From an uncultured Lachnospiraceae bacterium (lineage in GTDB: Bacteria > Bacillota > Clostridia > Lachnospirales > Lachnospiraceae): a DNA stretch of 64,000 nucleotides. The stretch covers positions 23,669 through 87,668 of the forward strand of contig CAJUFQ010000014.1 of assembly GCA_910585625.1 (NCBI GenBank), in the 5' to 3' direction. Made by a program: the position numbers and the translations under genes. The notes beneath the pieces were generated by a model. That model was not told the DNA's origin, did not search any database, and worked only from the letters and a program-made list of their open reading frames with translations. This document shows positions 1 through 9,114 of the stretch, one piece after another. Position 1 is the stretch's first letter, and every line of letters begins with the position of its first letter.

Positions 1-1
1 T

Positions 2-505
2 TATAATGACGTCGTAATTATGGCTTTTGAAGATGGCTATTTATACTATACCTACCAAGATGATGAAAATGAGCTGATGGAGTGCGTGATAGAAGAGCCG
101 GAATTATGCAGCTATATACAGAACATGCTGGAAGAAGAAATCGGTTATCAGAAATATGATATTTCCAATATAAAAGATATTGTATCCGCTAAGTTAGAGG
201 TTAATTCTATTTTTACAGACCGGCAGTTTTATAGCCAGACCATAACGGATGCAGAAACATTGCAAAAGTTTGAGGAGTGGTTTCGTAACGCGGAATATAC
301 GTTTGACGCAGCTGGTTGTGCAAATGAATGCGCCTGTTTGGAATTGACATTGGCCGACGGAGAGATAGTGAAATTGTCTATGGCTACGGATAGCTGCCCA
401 TATTTCAGTATACATGGGGTTGGTTATAATTATCAACCGGCGTCAGGTCAGGATAACAGCGAGTTTTATAAATGTTTTTATGAAATTCCATGGCAATATG
501 AGTAG
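2..505 (+). CDS. Hypothetical protein, C-terminal part
   Basis: The reading frame is already open at the first bases of the window, so this is probably the C-terminal 168 residues of a longer protein. An internal ATG at 20 has no convincing ribosome-binding site. The visible part is acidic and rich in aromatic residues, with no membrane segment. It contains a short Cys-rich stretch (CANECACLEL) and looks like a small alpha/beta domain. I do not recognise the family. It ends 128 bases before the next gene; that gap contains a possible TATAAT -10 box at 546-551 and a TTGCGC/GCGCAA inverted repeat near 577-604. Confidence 0.5.
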   Translation, partial: YNDVVIMAFEDGYLYYTYQDDENELMECVIEEPELCSYIQNMLEEEIGYQKYDISNIKDIVSAKLEVNSIFTDRQFYSQTITDAETLQKFEEWFRNAEYTFDAAGCANECACLELTLADGEIVKLSMATDSCPYFSIHGVGYNYQPASGQDNSEFYKCFYEIPWQYE

Positions 506-633
506 ATTCTGGAAATAAAATGTTTCTTAGAAGCCTGTTTTCTGTTATAATAATGGGGAAACTCAAAGTAAACGCGGGTTGCGCTATCTCCGGAAATGGC
601 GCAAGATTCAGCTATCACAGAGGAGGCGCGAAA

Positions 634-891
634 TTGTTAACGCTATTTAACAGAAAAGAGCTAATCACTACATTTTCTATGAAGCAACAGGCACAAATCA
701 GGCAAAAACTGCAGGCAAATGGCATCGTATATAAATGCAAGGCAATCAACAGAAACAGCGCGTCGCCGCTTTCTGGCTCGCGGGTCAGGACAGGGACCCT
801 GGGGCAGGATATAAATATGGCATACGAATATATTATTTATGTTTCCAAGCAGGATTATGAGCGGGCGAAAGGGCTGGTACGGCAGATATGA
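634..891 (+). CDS. Small DUF2007-like protein
   Basis: I place the start at TTG 634 because AGGAGG at 621-626 sits seven bases before it. The frame is open upstream to an ATG at 520, but that stretch lacks a ribosome-binding site and has poor coding character. The resulting 85-residue protein has the outline of the short DUF2007-type proteins: an N-terminal 'switch' strand-helix (LFNRKEL), a middle variable part, and a C-terminal YEYIIYVSKQDYERAKGL segment. The molecular role of this family is unsettled. It lies 31 bases upstream of the Wadjet operon on the same strand and could be cotranscribed with it, but nothing else links them. Confidence 0.55.
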   Translation: MLTLFNRKELITTFSMKQQAQIRQKLQANGIVYKCKAINRNSASPLSGSRVRTGTLGQDINMAYEYIIYVSKQDYERAKGLVRQI

Positions 892-922
892 GGTTTGTGT
901 AAGGAAGCAATGAGGTCAGCGA

Positions 923-2452
923 GTGAATATTTTCGATTATTTAAAGAATGAGTCATTTTTCAAACCCTTTACGTTCAAGTACCGTAGGATATATTACGAC
1001 TGTATCCAGATATTGATAGATAAGACGAAGGAACTGCCGGTTCTTTATGAAGCGGACGCCAAAGACAGCATTACAATTTACCTCAAAAATATGGAGCTGC
1101 AGAATGCAGGCAAGTTATCGGAAGGGACAGAAGCCGATTCAGGCATGGAGGAAGCGGAGGCTGGGGCTTTGCGGGACAAGGCAGAGCCCGGCTCAGATAC
1201 GGCAGAAGCAAGTGGGGGCGATTTGCAGGCAGCGTCTGTCATTTCCCTGTTCCGGGACTGCGGCTGGCTGCTGCCACGGGAAATCGGGCGCAATGGCGAG
1301 TATGTGGTCAATGTTTCCATGGACTGCAGGCGGATTATGGATTTCCTGCGAAAACTGACGGAAAAATCAGGCGAGGGCATGATGTCCAACCGTATTTTCT
1401 CGATGTACGAGATTGTGAGGTCTGCCATGGACGAGGAGTCCGTGCGCCGGGAGAGGCCATATACCAACATCCTCGTGCCGCTGGTTGACAATGAGACAGA
1501 ACTGAAAAACGAGCTTACAGATTTAAAAGAGAATATTTCCACGATTATGAAAGCGGTGATAGCATTTCAGGATATCAACAGTTTCGGACAGTTTATCATG
1601 AAAGATGAAATGCTTGACCGCTTTTTTAGTGAGTATTTCTTTGTGAAAAATAATGGGCTGATTCCCACGCAGATTTCCTTTATCCGCAATAAGCTGCGGG
1701 CGTTAAGGCAGGGAGAGATGTTTGGGAAAATGGTGGCCGAATGCGCGGAAAACCTACAGATGGCGGAGGATGCGGCGAGGCAGCGCGTGGAGGGGGATTT
1801 CGCGGAGCTTGTGCATTTCCTGAGCGTCGAATATGAAGACAATATGGAGTTGGTCGACCGCCGGATAAACACTTACTATAATCTGGCAAATACAAGGATC
1901 ATGCTGATGGCGAGCAACGGCGTCCGCTTAGAGTCCGCTATCAATGATTTCCTGAATGTGGTGGCGCAGCTGCCGGAGGAAGAGCAGGAAACCGCCATGG
2001 AAAAAACCGAGGGATGTATACGGATTGTCAGCCAGAAATATGTGGGTTATAAATCATTTGAGAAGACGAAGCGGCTGAAAAATGAAGGGGAAAATATCGG
2101 GCTAACAGTGGCGGAATTGTCCGAAGAGGAGAAAGCTGCGAAAACCAGGGAGTTATTTGCACATGCTCCCAACCGTTATTCCGTGGAACGGGTCGCGGAT
2201 TTCCTGAAAATGCAGCTTGGGAATGATACGGAAATTCAGCTGAAGGAGCGGCGGATCAGGACGAAGGAAGAGGCGATTATGTATGCGGCAGCCGTGCTGT
2301 ATGCCGGGAATGCAGAATTTCCCTATCAGATTGAGTTATTGAGAGAAGTAGTGAAGGCGGATATCGCGGATATCAGCAATATGAGGATTACAAAAAAGCA
2401 GGCGGCAAAGAGCAAGCGGAAGAAAGGCAGCCTGGCAAATGAGAAGAAGTAG
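923..2452 (+). CDS. jetA: Wadjet system protein JetA (condensin kleisin-like)
   Basis: First gene of a jetA-B-C-D order. The 509-residue helical protein starts at GTG 923 (MNIFDYLKNESFFKPFTFK) and resembles the JetA family found in clostridial Wadjet systems (DUF5716 type, probably Wadjet type III; subtype from memory). By homology with MukF/kleisins, JetA bridges the heads of the JetC ATPase dimer in a loop-extruding complex that recognises and cleaves small circular DNA. An acidic low-complexity insert (about residues 60-100, rich in E, D, G and A) interrupts the N-terminal domain and looks like a linker. The C terminus is basic (KSKRKKG). The stop lies eight bases before jetB. Confidence 0.85.
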   Translation: MNIFDYLKNESFFKPFTFKYRRIYYDCIQILIDKTKELPVLYEADAKDSITIYLKNMELQNAGKLSEGTEADSGMEEAEAGALRDKAEPGSDTAEASGGDLQAASVISLFRDCGWLLPREIGRNGEYVVNVSMDCRRIMDFLRKLTEKSGEGMMSNRIFSMYEIVRSAMDEESVRRERPYTNILVPLVDNETELKNELTDLKENISTIMKAVIAFQDINSFGQFIMKDEMLDRFFSEYFFVKNNGLIPTQISFIRNKLRALRQGEMFGKMVAECAENLQMAEDAARQRVEGDFAELVHFLSVEYEDNMELVDRRINTYYNLANTRIMLMASNGVRLESAINDFLNVVAQLPEEEQETAMEKTEGCIRIVSQKYVGYKSFEKTKRLKNEGENIGLTVAELSEEEKAAKTRELFAHAPNRYSVERVADFLKMQLGNDTEIQLKERRIRTKEEAIMYAAAVLYAGNAEFPYQIELLREVVKADIADISNMRITKKQAAKSKRKKGSLANEKK

Positions 2453-2460
2453 GAGAGTTT

Positions 2461-3144
2461 ATGGGCGATTTCAGTTTTATGAAGAAAATGACGGAGGAAG
2501 ACGCGTACCTGTTCAAGCGGTGCATCCGCAAACTGCTGGATGCGACATTTATCGTAGCGGATAAAGACGAGCGGCTGTATGATTTCATTTCTTCCGAATC
2601 GAACCAATATGACGTCAACACCTATCTGGCGGCGATTGGTTATAAAGTCGTTGTCGAGGAGCGTATGCGCGTCGCCATGCTCCAGCAGAATGATGAGGAT
2701 ATCGAGACGGTCGGCCTGAAACGGATTAATTTGCTGCGTTTTGAGCCGAAACAGGTCAGGCTGCTGCTGGTACTGTGGCTCTTGTTTCTGGAACGCATGG
2801 GGTATGCAGATCCGGTTCATGTGACAGTCGGCGATATCATAGATAAGTGCAAGATTTATAAGATAACCTTGTCTCCGGCTGATTTTAAAAGGACGTACCG
2901 TATCTTTAAGAAATTCAGCCTCATTGATTACAGCGACGACATCGCAGATGAGGATGGAAAAGTCAGGCTCTATCCTTCCTTGCAGTTCTGCATGGATATC
3001 GGGCAGCTCAAACAAGTGATGGCAGAGTATGCCACGGATGGCGACATGGAGGAAGGGCCGGGCGGTGCGGCGGAACTGGAGGCAGACATGGATGGGCTGG
3101 CAGACATGGATGGGCTGGCGGAAGGTGAGGATGCGGATGAGTAA
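2461..3144 (+). CDS. jetB: Wadjet system protein JetB (kite-like subunit)
   Basis: This 227-residue protein begins MGDFSFMKKMTEEDAYLFKRCIRKLL and resembles DUF4194-type JetB, the winged-helix KITE/MukE-like subunit that binds the kleisin JetA. The winged-helix core covers about residues 15-185. The C-terminal tail is acidic and contains a tandem near-duplication, DMDGLA-DMDGLA, encoded by an 18-bp direct repeat at about 3087-3120. The start is preceded by AGGAGAGTTT. The gene overlaps jetC by eight bases (ATGAGTAA), so the two are probably translationally coupled. Confidence 0.82.
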   Translation: MGDFSFMKKMTEEDAYLFKRCIRKLLDATFIVADKDERLYDFISSESNQYDVNTYLAAIGYKVVVEERMRVAMLQQNDEDIETVGLKRINLLRFEPKQVRLLLVLWLLFLERMGYADPVHVTVGDIIDKCKIYKITLSPADFKRTYRIFKKFSLIDYSDDIADEDGKVRLYPSLQFCMDIGQLKQVMAEYATDGDMEEGPGGAAELEADMDGLADMDGLAEGEDADE

Positions 3145-6100
3145 GACGGTTTTGCGCAGGATACATTTGGTAAATTGGTATGGGTTTGCCAACACGACGA
3201 TTCCCGTATCAGAAGACCTGACGTTGATTTCCGGAGAGAACGAATGCGGGAAGTCGACAATATTAGACGCCATCAAGTATGCTTATACTGGCGATACTCA
3301 GTTCAATAAAGCTACGAGCGGGCATAATACCGGGGTGAGCAAGCGTGACCTGGTGTCGTACACGCGCTGCCTGATTGATGCCAGCGCAGGGACTTATGCC
3401 AGGTCGGCGGAGAAGATTCCGGTGGTCTACACGCACATCGCGCTGGAATATTACGACCAGATTAATGAAAATCCTTTTGTCTTAGGGGTAGTCATTGAGA
3501 CGGCGGCTGCGGGAGTCAGGGGGACGCATTGGTATGCGCTGGACAAGAAGGCGTTGCAGGATATTTCTTTTGTGTATGAGGACAAGTCCGTGCGAAAACC
3601 GTATGACGCCTCTGGATTCCAGAAGCGGTATGGGGTGTCCTTGAAGAATAAGAAAGACGGGATTACACTGTTTATGCAGATGACGGGGCTTAAGCTGCCT
3701 TACCAGGAAGTTCCCAAATACCAGCGGAAGCTGCGTAATATCATGGCGTACAATCCGGCCGCAAAAATCCAGGAATTCATCAAGGAATCCGTGCTGGAAG
3801 AACATAATGTCAATTTTGAGAAACTCAGAGAGGCGAAAAAGAACATTGAGCAGATTAATACGAGCCTAGAGCAGATTAACCAGGAGCTGCAAGATCTTGA
3901 TTCCATTCTGGAGGATTATCAGGAGCATGACAAGAAGAGGCTGCGCCTGAGAATTGATGATATTAAAATCATATACGGTCATATCGTGCAGAACAAGGAG
4001 AGAGGGCGCAAGGCCCGGGAAATCATTGAGAAAGACCGGATTGCCTGCGGGCAGCTGGAAAAGGAAATCGAGGGGCTGGAAAAGGAAGCTGAGGAACTGG
4101 AGGTTTATTTTTCAGAGGCCAAAAGCGCGCTGCACGAGCTGGATGTCTCTAAGGCAATCTTTGCGTCCAAGCAGCTGATTGACAAGTATGAGGAACAATT
4201 ACGTGTGCTGAGGAAAGAGGCGGATGCGTTAGAGATTTTCCAGAAACGGATGCAGGAAATTGTAATCCTGATGCAGGAATTAAAGATCCAGCTGCCGGAT
4301 CTTAGCATGGTTGGGAAGCTGACGGCGAAATCCGTGGGGCTTGCTGAGAAGAAGCAGTTTGCCTCTTGCTTAAAAACGGAAATCCAGTCATGCCGGGATA
4401 AGCTGATTGCGGAACAAACCATGCTTGGCAGGGAACTGGATGAGATACAGGAACAATGTGCGGAGCTTGCCGGCATCATCGAAAACTGCAAGAAAAATAA
4501 GCCGGATTATACATATGCGAGGGAACAGATGGAGCTGATTCGCGAGATAAACCGGGAATTCCGGAAAAGGGGAATCAAGGATGAGGCGCGGATGGCATTT
4601 GAATATGTCGTCGAATTGAAGGACGAGGGCTGGCGTGACGCCATAGAAGCATTTCTGGGCGTCCACCGTTATGCGGTGATTGTCGCGCCGGAATCCTTTG
4701 ACGCCGCAAATGCGGTGATGGATCAGTCCAGGCACCGCTATGTGGAGTTGGTGAACACGAAGCGTCTGGCGGCAAGGGAACTTTTATGCGAGGAAGACGC
4801 CGTCTTTCATTTCCTGCAGATTCAGAATGAGACGGCGGCGAGCTATTTCAAATTCTGGCTGGGGCGCATCCATGCCGTGGAGAAAGCGGAGGTGCCGAAA
4901 TATGACAATGCCATGTCCAAGGAGGGAAAGCTCAGCCGCAATATGGCAGTGACTTATGTGAATACGAAAAAGTTAAGGAGCTATTGCCTGGGCGGCAAGG
5001 CAATCGAGCTGAACCGGGTGTCTGCCGAGAAGAAGCTGCGGGAGCTTAAGGCCCATGAGCAGGAAGTGTTATCCACACAAAAGAAACGGAAAGAGCAGTC
5101 TGCCTATCTGCAGGAAGGCTTGGATGATTTTAAGGAATACAACCTGAATGCCCATGGGGAGCTGGCGCAGGTAACTGCAGAGTGGAACGAGGAGAAAGGG
5201 CATTATAGGGAGCTTTTGGAGGCTCAGAAGAACAATGCCGAGTTTATGGCGCTGAATGACCGCGTGAACGAGCTGGGCAGGCAGATGCAGGAGAAGAAAG
5301 CTGGAAAAGGAAAGAGATTAGATCAGAAAGTGGCCCTGACGGCAGAAATCGCTGCCAAAGAAAATGAGGCCAAAGAGTGCCGGATGCGGGAGCGGGAAGC
5401 GCAGGCACGGCTGGAGGAAGCACGCATATCTTCAAATTCCGCAGTGGAGGCAGCAGTCAGGGAATACGATGGATACCTGGCAGGGGACAATAAGAACGGC
5501 GGGCTGATGCAGCATGAGAATAAGGCGCGGATTGACCGCCGGGTACGGGAACTGGAAGCAAATATCAATGGCAAACAGCAGTCGTACAATAACCGCAAGC
5601 AGGAAGTAGACAGGCTGCCTATCGGTCTGGAGCATGAGGCTGCCTACCAGAAACGCCGGGGCAAAATCTGGATTGACGACCTCCAGGGAATCCAGCAGAA
5701 GTTAAAGGAGCAGACCGTGACGTATGAGCGGATATTTAAGCGGGAGTTCGTGCTGAACATTTATGAGACGGCGCAGACGGCGCGCAGCGATATTTCCGAT
5801 ATCAACAAGGAGCTGCGCAAGCTGCAGTTTTCCACACGCTACCAGTTTGACGTCAGGCTGCTGAACGACACTTCTGATTATGCCAAAATCCTGCGCTATG
5901 CCAGGTATCTGCAGGAGACGAACAATATGGCGGATGAAGGGCAGCTGACGTTCATGGGCTTTATGGGCTATGACAATGACGAAGTTGAGACACGGGAGAA
6001 TGAAATCAAAGATATCATCAACAAAATTATTGACAAGAACGATATCGCAGAAATCAAAAAATTTGCTGATTACCGTAATTACATGAGCTATGAAATCATC

Positions 6101-6454
6101 ATCAACAATGATGAGGTCAAGGACGGGAAGCTGTCAAAACAGGTGGGCTATAATTCTGGTGCAGGAACCCAGATTCCTTACACACTGATCCTATCGGCGG
6201 CATTGTCAATGCTGTACAATGTCAGGGTAAATTCCGTGCGCCTCATCTTCATAGACGAGCCGTTTGAAAAGATGAGCGACCACAACATTAAGCTGATGCT
6301 GGAATTTTTCAAAAACCAGGATTTCCAGGTCATTTTCTGCGCGCCGCCCAATAAGCTGGAATCGATTGGCAGCGAGTGCGGGGTGATTATCCCGGTCTTA
6401 AAAATCACCAATGACAATATGCAGATTGGAAAGGTCAGGTTCCATGAAGAATAA
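3137..6454 (+). CDS. jetC: Wadjet system SMC-like ATPase JetC
   Basis: This 1105-residue SMC/MukB/SbcC-like ATPase is the motor of the Wadjet complex. The N terminus has an RIHLVNWYGF strand typical of SMC heads, then Walker A GENECGKST at residues 33-41. A long coiled coil (about 230-900) is broken by a hinge-like globular segment near 490-650. The C terminus has a signature-like region (KQVGYNSGAGTQ) and Walker B LIFIDEP. I chose ATG 3137 because GGTGAGG lies six bases before it; the frame extends further into jetB, but that part is jetB in another frame. The stop overlaps the jetD start by 11 bases. Confidence 0.9.
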   Translation: MSKTVLRRIHLVNWYGFANTTIPVSEDLTLISGENECGKSTILDAIKYAYTGDTQFNKATSGHNTGVSKRDLVSYTRCLIDASAGTYARSAEKIPVVYTHIALEYYDQINENPFVLGVVIETAAAGVRGTHWYALDKKALQDISFVYEDKSVRKPYDASGFQKRYGVSLKNKKDGITLFMQMTGLKLPYQEVPKYQRKLRNIMAYNPAAKIQEFIKESVLEEHNVNFEKLREAKKNIEQINTSLEQINQELQDLDSILEDYQEHDKKRLRLRIDDIKIIYGHIVQNKERGRKAREIIEKDRIACGQLEKEIEGLEKEAEELEVYFSEAKSALHELDVSKAIFASKQLIDKYEEQLRVLRKEADALEIFQKRMQEIVILMQELKIQLPDLSMVGKLTAKSVGLAEKKQFASCLKTEIQSCRDKLIAEQTMLGRELDEIQEQCAELAGIIENCKKNKPDYTYAREQMELIREINREFRKRGIKDEARMAFEYVVELKDEGWRDAIEAFLGVHRYAVIVAPESFDAANAVMDQSRHRYVELVNTKRLAARELLCEEDAVFHFLQIQNETAASYFKFWLGRIHAVEKAEVPKYDNAMSKEGKLSRNMAVTYVNTKKLRSYCLGGKAIELNRVSAEKKLRELKAHEQEVLSTQKKRKEQSAYLQEGLDDFKEYNLNAHGELAQVTAEWNEEKGHYRELLEAQKNNAEFMALNDRVNELGRQMQEKKAGKGKRLDQKVALTAEIAAKENEAKECRMREREAQARLEEARISSNSAVEAAVREYDGYLAGDNKNGGLMQHENKARIDRRVRELEANINGKQQSYNNRKQEVDRLPIGLEHEAAYQKRRGKIWIDDLQGIQQKLKEQTVTYERIFKREFVLNIYETAQTARSDISDINKELRKLQFSTRYQFDVRLLNDTSDYAKILRYARYLQETNNMADEGQLTFMGFMGYDNDEVETRENEIKDIINKIIDKNDIAEIKKFADYRNYMSYEIIINNDEVKDGKLSKQVGYNSGAGTQIPYTLILSAALSMLYNVRVNSVRLIFIDEPFEKMSDHNIKLMLEFFKNQDFQVIFCAPPNKLESIGSECGVIIPVLKITNDNMQIGKVRFHEE

Positions 6455-7670
6455 GGATTATAAGAGGTTGGTTCTTGAGAAATTACTGAAAAAGTACCAT
6501 AACCGTGTGGCGAAAAATATCCGTACCGGCAGGCGGATACTCGTTAAGCCGCAGGAATTTTATAAAAATTATGCAGACAATCATGCAGATATCAGTGAGA
6601 AAGAGAAGCTGCAGGAAGCGGTAAATACGTTGGTTTCCTTAGGCGCAGTCACCGTGGATTATCTGAAATTCAGCGACGACGTGGAGAAAATCTATCTCTG
6701 TGAGGATAAGATAGAGATTATTTATAAATATCTCCGTGATGAGTATGGGATTCTCCCGCAGAGCATCTTGTCGGAGGGCGTAGAGGCAGCTATACGGCAG
6801 TACCAATCCTCCGGGGCGCTGGTGCGGCAGTATGCCGCTTCTGTCCGCAGCCAGGCGCAAGACCCTAGGAACCAGCTGGATTTGCAGAGGATTAAGGCTA
6901 ATCTGAAAATCCTGGATTTCTTGGAGAGAAACGAAGAAAGCTTGTATGTGCGGGAGTTGTCCAGCCTTGTGTATGGGGATTCCAAGTGGTTTGAATTACA
7001 TAATTACGATGAAATCTGTAATATCATCAGGGAGACGCTCCCTATGCCGGGTGAAGAGGCGGGACGGAACGACGAAACGCTTGCCCGGCTTCATGTCATG
7101 CCGGCGGAGCAGGAAATCATGATCAAGGGGGACTTTAAAATCGAATGGGACGGCTATGTCCTGGAGACAGGGAAATTAAAAGGCGGCATCGCCATTTCCT
7201 CAAAGGATATAGGGAATATCCGCAACATCAAGGTCTGTGCCCCGGAACTGATGACGGTTGAAAACAAGACCTCCTACCAGAGGCTGGACGCTGCCCGCAC
7301 AACGGCGGCGTACCTATATTTAGGAGGATTTGCCAGCCGTTCGCAGATTGCGTTTTTAAGGAAAGTGATTGCGGAAAATCCCAGCCTTACCTATTATCAT
7401 TTCGGGGATATTGACGTTGGCGGTTTCCTGATTCACCGGCATCTGTGCCAGGCAACGGGAAAAGAGTTTTCCTTGTATTGCATGGGCGTCGGGCAGCTTA
7501 CGGACGAGCGGTTCTGCCATTGCCTGAAAGAGCTTACGGACAACGACCTTGGCCGTATGGAGGCGTTGGCGGGGGAAGAGGCGTACCGTGAGACGCTGGC
7601 CTATATGAGAAGCCACCGAGTGAAGCTGGAGCAGGAGATTGTGAGTTATTATCTTGAGGTGCGGCAATGA
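6444..7670 (+). CDS. jetD: Wadjet TOPRIM nuclease JetD
   Basis: This 408-residue protein resembles the JetD nuclease (DUF3322/DUF2220 type), which cuts DNA once the JetABC motor has measured a small circle. The N-terminal half is a helical/winged-helix region. The C-terminal half is a TOPRIM fold with the expected acidic residues: Glu273 in TVENKTSY, and Asp322 and Asp324 in FGDIDVGGF. These catalytic positions are intact, so the nuclease looks functional. The start overlaps jetC by 11 bases (AAGGTCAGGT precedes it), and the stop overlaps the next ATPase gene in an ATGA. Confidence 0.88.
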   Translation: MKNKDYKRLVLEKLLKKYHNRVAKNIRTGRRILVKPQEFYKNYADNHADISEKEKLQEAVNTLVSLGAVTVDYLKFSDDVEKIYLCEDKIEIIYKYLRDEYGILPQSILSEGVEAAIRQYQSSGALVRQYAASVRSQAQDPRNQLDLQRIKANLKILDFLERNEESLYVRELSSLVYGDSKWFELHNYDEICNIIRETLPMPGEEAGRNDETLARLHVMPAEQEIMIKGDFKIEWDGYVLETGKLKGGIAISSKDIGNIRNIKVCAPELMTVENKTSYQRLDAARTTAAYLYLGGFASRSQIAFLRKVIAENPSLTYYHFGDIDVGGFLIHRHLCQATGKEFSLYCMGVGQLTDERFCHCLKELTDNDLGRMEALAGEEAYRETLAYMRSHRVKLEQEIVSYYLEVRQ

Positions 7671-8488
7671 TTTATTTAAGCAGTTTTCTGTTTTCGGATA
7701 AGACAGTCCGAAACCCTAACATATACCCCTATCATGTATTTGCGCGAAAATCGGAGAAAGTGCTGCTTTTCCGGCCGATTACGGTTTTGTATGGCAATAA
7801 TGCTTCGGGGAAATCCACGGCGTTGAATATCATCGCCAATAAGCTGAATCTGAAAGGGCAGGAATATGCGGCCTGCAATATGTTTGGGAAGCCTTATTTC
7901 ATGCAGTATGTCGGCGAATGCCAGTATACGCTGGGAGACGACGAGGATGGGCTGGTTTCACGGATTCCCGAAGGAAGCAGATATATTAAGAGTGAAGATA
8001 TCTTGTATGAGATTAAGAAAATACAGCAGGAGCAGATTCTGGCGGACGGATATGTATATGAGCATATTCGCAGAGGTATGCCCAAGAATCAAAGAGAGGC
8101 CCTTAAAAATTCCTATAAGATGAAGAAGGATTTGGAGTGCCTGGAATTTGCCCAGGAGAAATATTCAAACGGCGAGACCACGCTGCAGATGCTGGACGAT
8201 TATCTGGAGCCAGACGCGTTGTACTTATTAGATGAGCCGGAAGTTTCCCTGTCGCCGGCAAACCAGGTTGCTCTGGCAGAGCAGCTGAATAAAATGGCCA
8301 GGTTCTTAGGCTGCCAGTTTATCATTGCCACGCATTCGCCATTCATGCTGGGAACGCTCAATGCAAAAATCTATGATATGGATTCCGCGGAGCTGGAAGA
8401 AAAATCGTGGACAGAACTTGCGAATGTGCGGTACTTTTATGAGTTTTTCCGGAAACATAAGGATGCATTTGAGGATAGCGAGTGGTAA
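7667..8488 (+). CDS. AAA/ABC-type ATPase coupled to jetD
   Basis: This 273-residue protein is a single ABC-type (AAA_21-like) ATPase domain without a coiled coil or nuclease. Visible motifs are Walker A GNNASGKST (43-51), a signature-like YSNGETTLQ (about 166-174), Walker B LYLLDEPE (about 185-192) and a switch histidine in ATHSPFM (His223). It shares an ATGA with jetD, so it is the fifth cistron of the Wadjet operon. The family is common and is often called a putative ABC ATPase. A role as an accessory or regulatory factor of Wadjet is inferred only from the coupling. It could instead be an independent gene that has joined the operon. Confidence 0.75.
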   Translation: MIYLSSFLFSDKTVRNPNIYPYHVFARKSEKVLLFRPITVLYGNNASGKSTALNIIANKLNLKGQEYAACNMFGKPYFMQYVGECQYTLGDDEDGLVSRIPEGSRYIKSEDILYEIKKIQQEQILADGYVYEHIRRGMPKNQREALKNSYKMKKDLECLEFAQEKYSNGETTLQMLDDYLEPDALYLLDEPEVSLSPANQVALAEQLNKMARFLGCQFIIATHSPFMLGTLNAKIYDMDSAELEEKSWTELANVRYFYEFFRKHKDAFEDSEW

Positions 8489-8527
8489 GCATAATTCTGC
8501 AGAAGTTGAAAATGGGGTAAGTACAGT

Positions 8528-9114
8528 ATGAAGAAACGGCAAATATTGTGGGAATTGTTACGGACATTTATGAAAATCGGCCTGTTTACTTTTGGCGGAG
8601 GTTACGCGATGATTTCCATGATAGAACATAACTGCGTAGAGGAAAAAAGGTGGATTACCCAAGATGGATGATGGATGTGACGGTCATTGCGGAATCTACG
8701 CCGGGGCCGATTGCCATAAACTGCGCGACCTTTGTTGGTTACCGGCAGGCAGGGCTAGCCGGTTCCCTTGCGGCTACCGCGGGGATTGTCATCCCTTCCT
8801 TTGTGCTGATTTTTCTGATTTCTTCTTTCCTGGATAATTTTCTGGAGATTACGGTTATCAGCCATGCGTTAAAAGGAATTAAAATTGCTGTCGGCATTCT
8901 GATTATAGAAGCCGCTGTCACGATGATAAAGAAGATGCCCAAGCAAGTTTTCCCGCGTGTAATCCTGGCGTGTTCATGTACTGCCATGTTATCCATAAAT
9001 ATTTTTGCGTGGAACTTTTCTTCTGTTAATTTAATGATACTTGCCGCTTTGGCTGGCCTGGCGTTTTATGCAGCCCAGGGCATAAAAAAGCAGGGAGGAG
9101 GCGTAGGGAAATGA
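8528..9114 (+). pseudogene. chrA: Chromate transporter subunit ChrA (frameshifted)
   Basis: The first half-size ChrA subunit is split between two frames. From ATG 8528 the frame reads MKKRQILWELLRTFMKIGLF and continues through the typical TFGGGYAM motif to EEKRWITQDG, then stops. From about 8667 the other frame continues with MMDVTVIAESTPGP, the conserved ChrA block. A one-base deletion in GATGGATGATGG (about 8664-8672) explains the break, since homologues read W-I-T-x-x-E-M-M-D. The remaining part has the usual membrane helices and overlaps the second subunit in an ATGA. A sequencing error is an alternative explanation. Confidence 0.75.

Noticed and set aside
520..633. Longer N terminus of the DUF2007-like protein from ATG 520
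   Set aside because: No ribosome-binding site before 520, a likely -10 box lies inside it, and AGGAGG sits correctly before TTG 634.
2326..3276. A long minus-strand open frame opposite jetB
   Set aside because: It is antisense to jetB/jetC, which have clear family motifs and coupled starts; it shows no domain.
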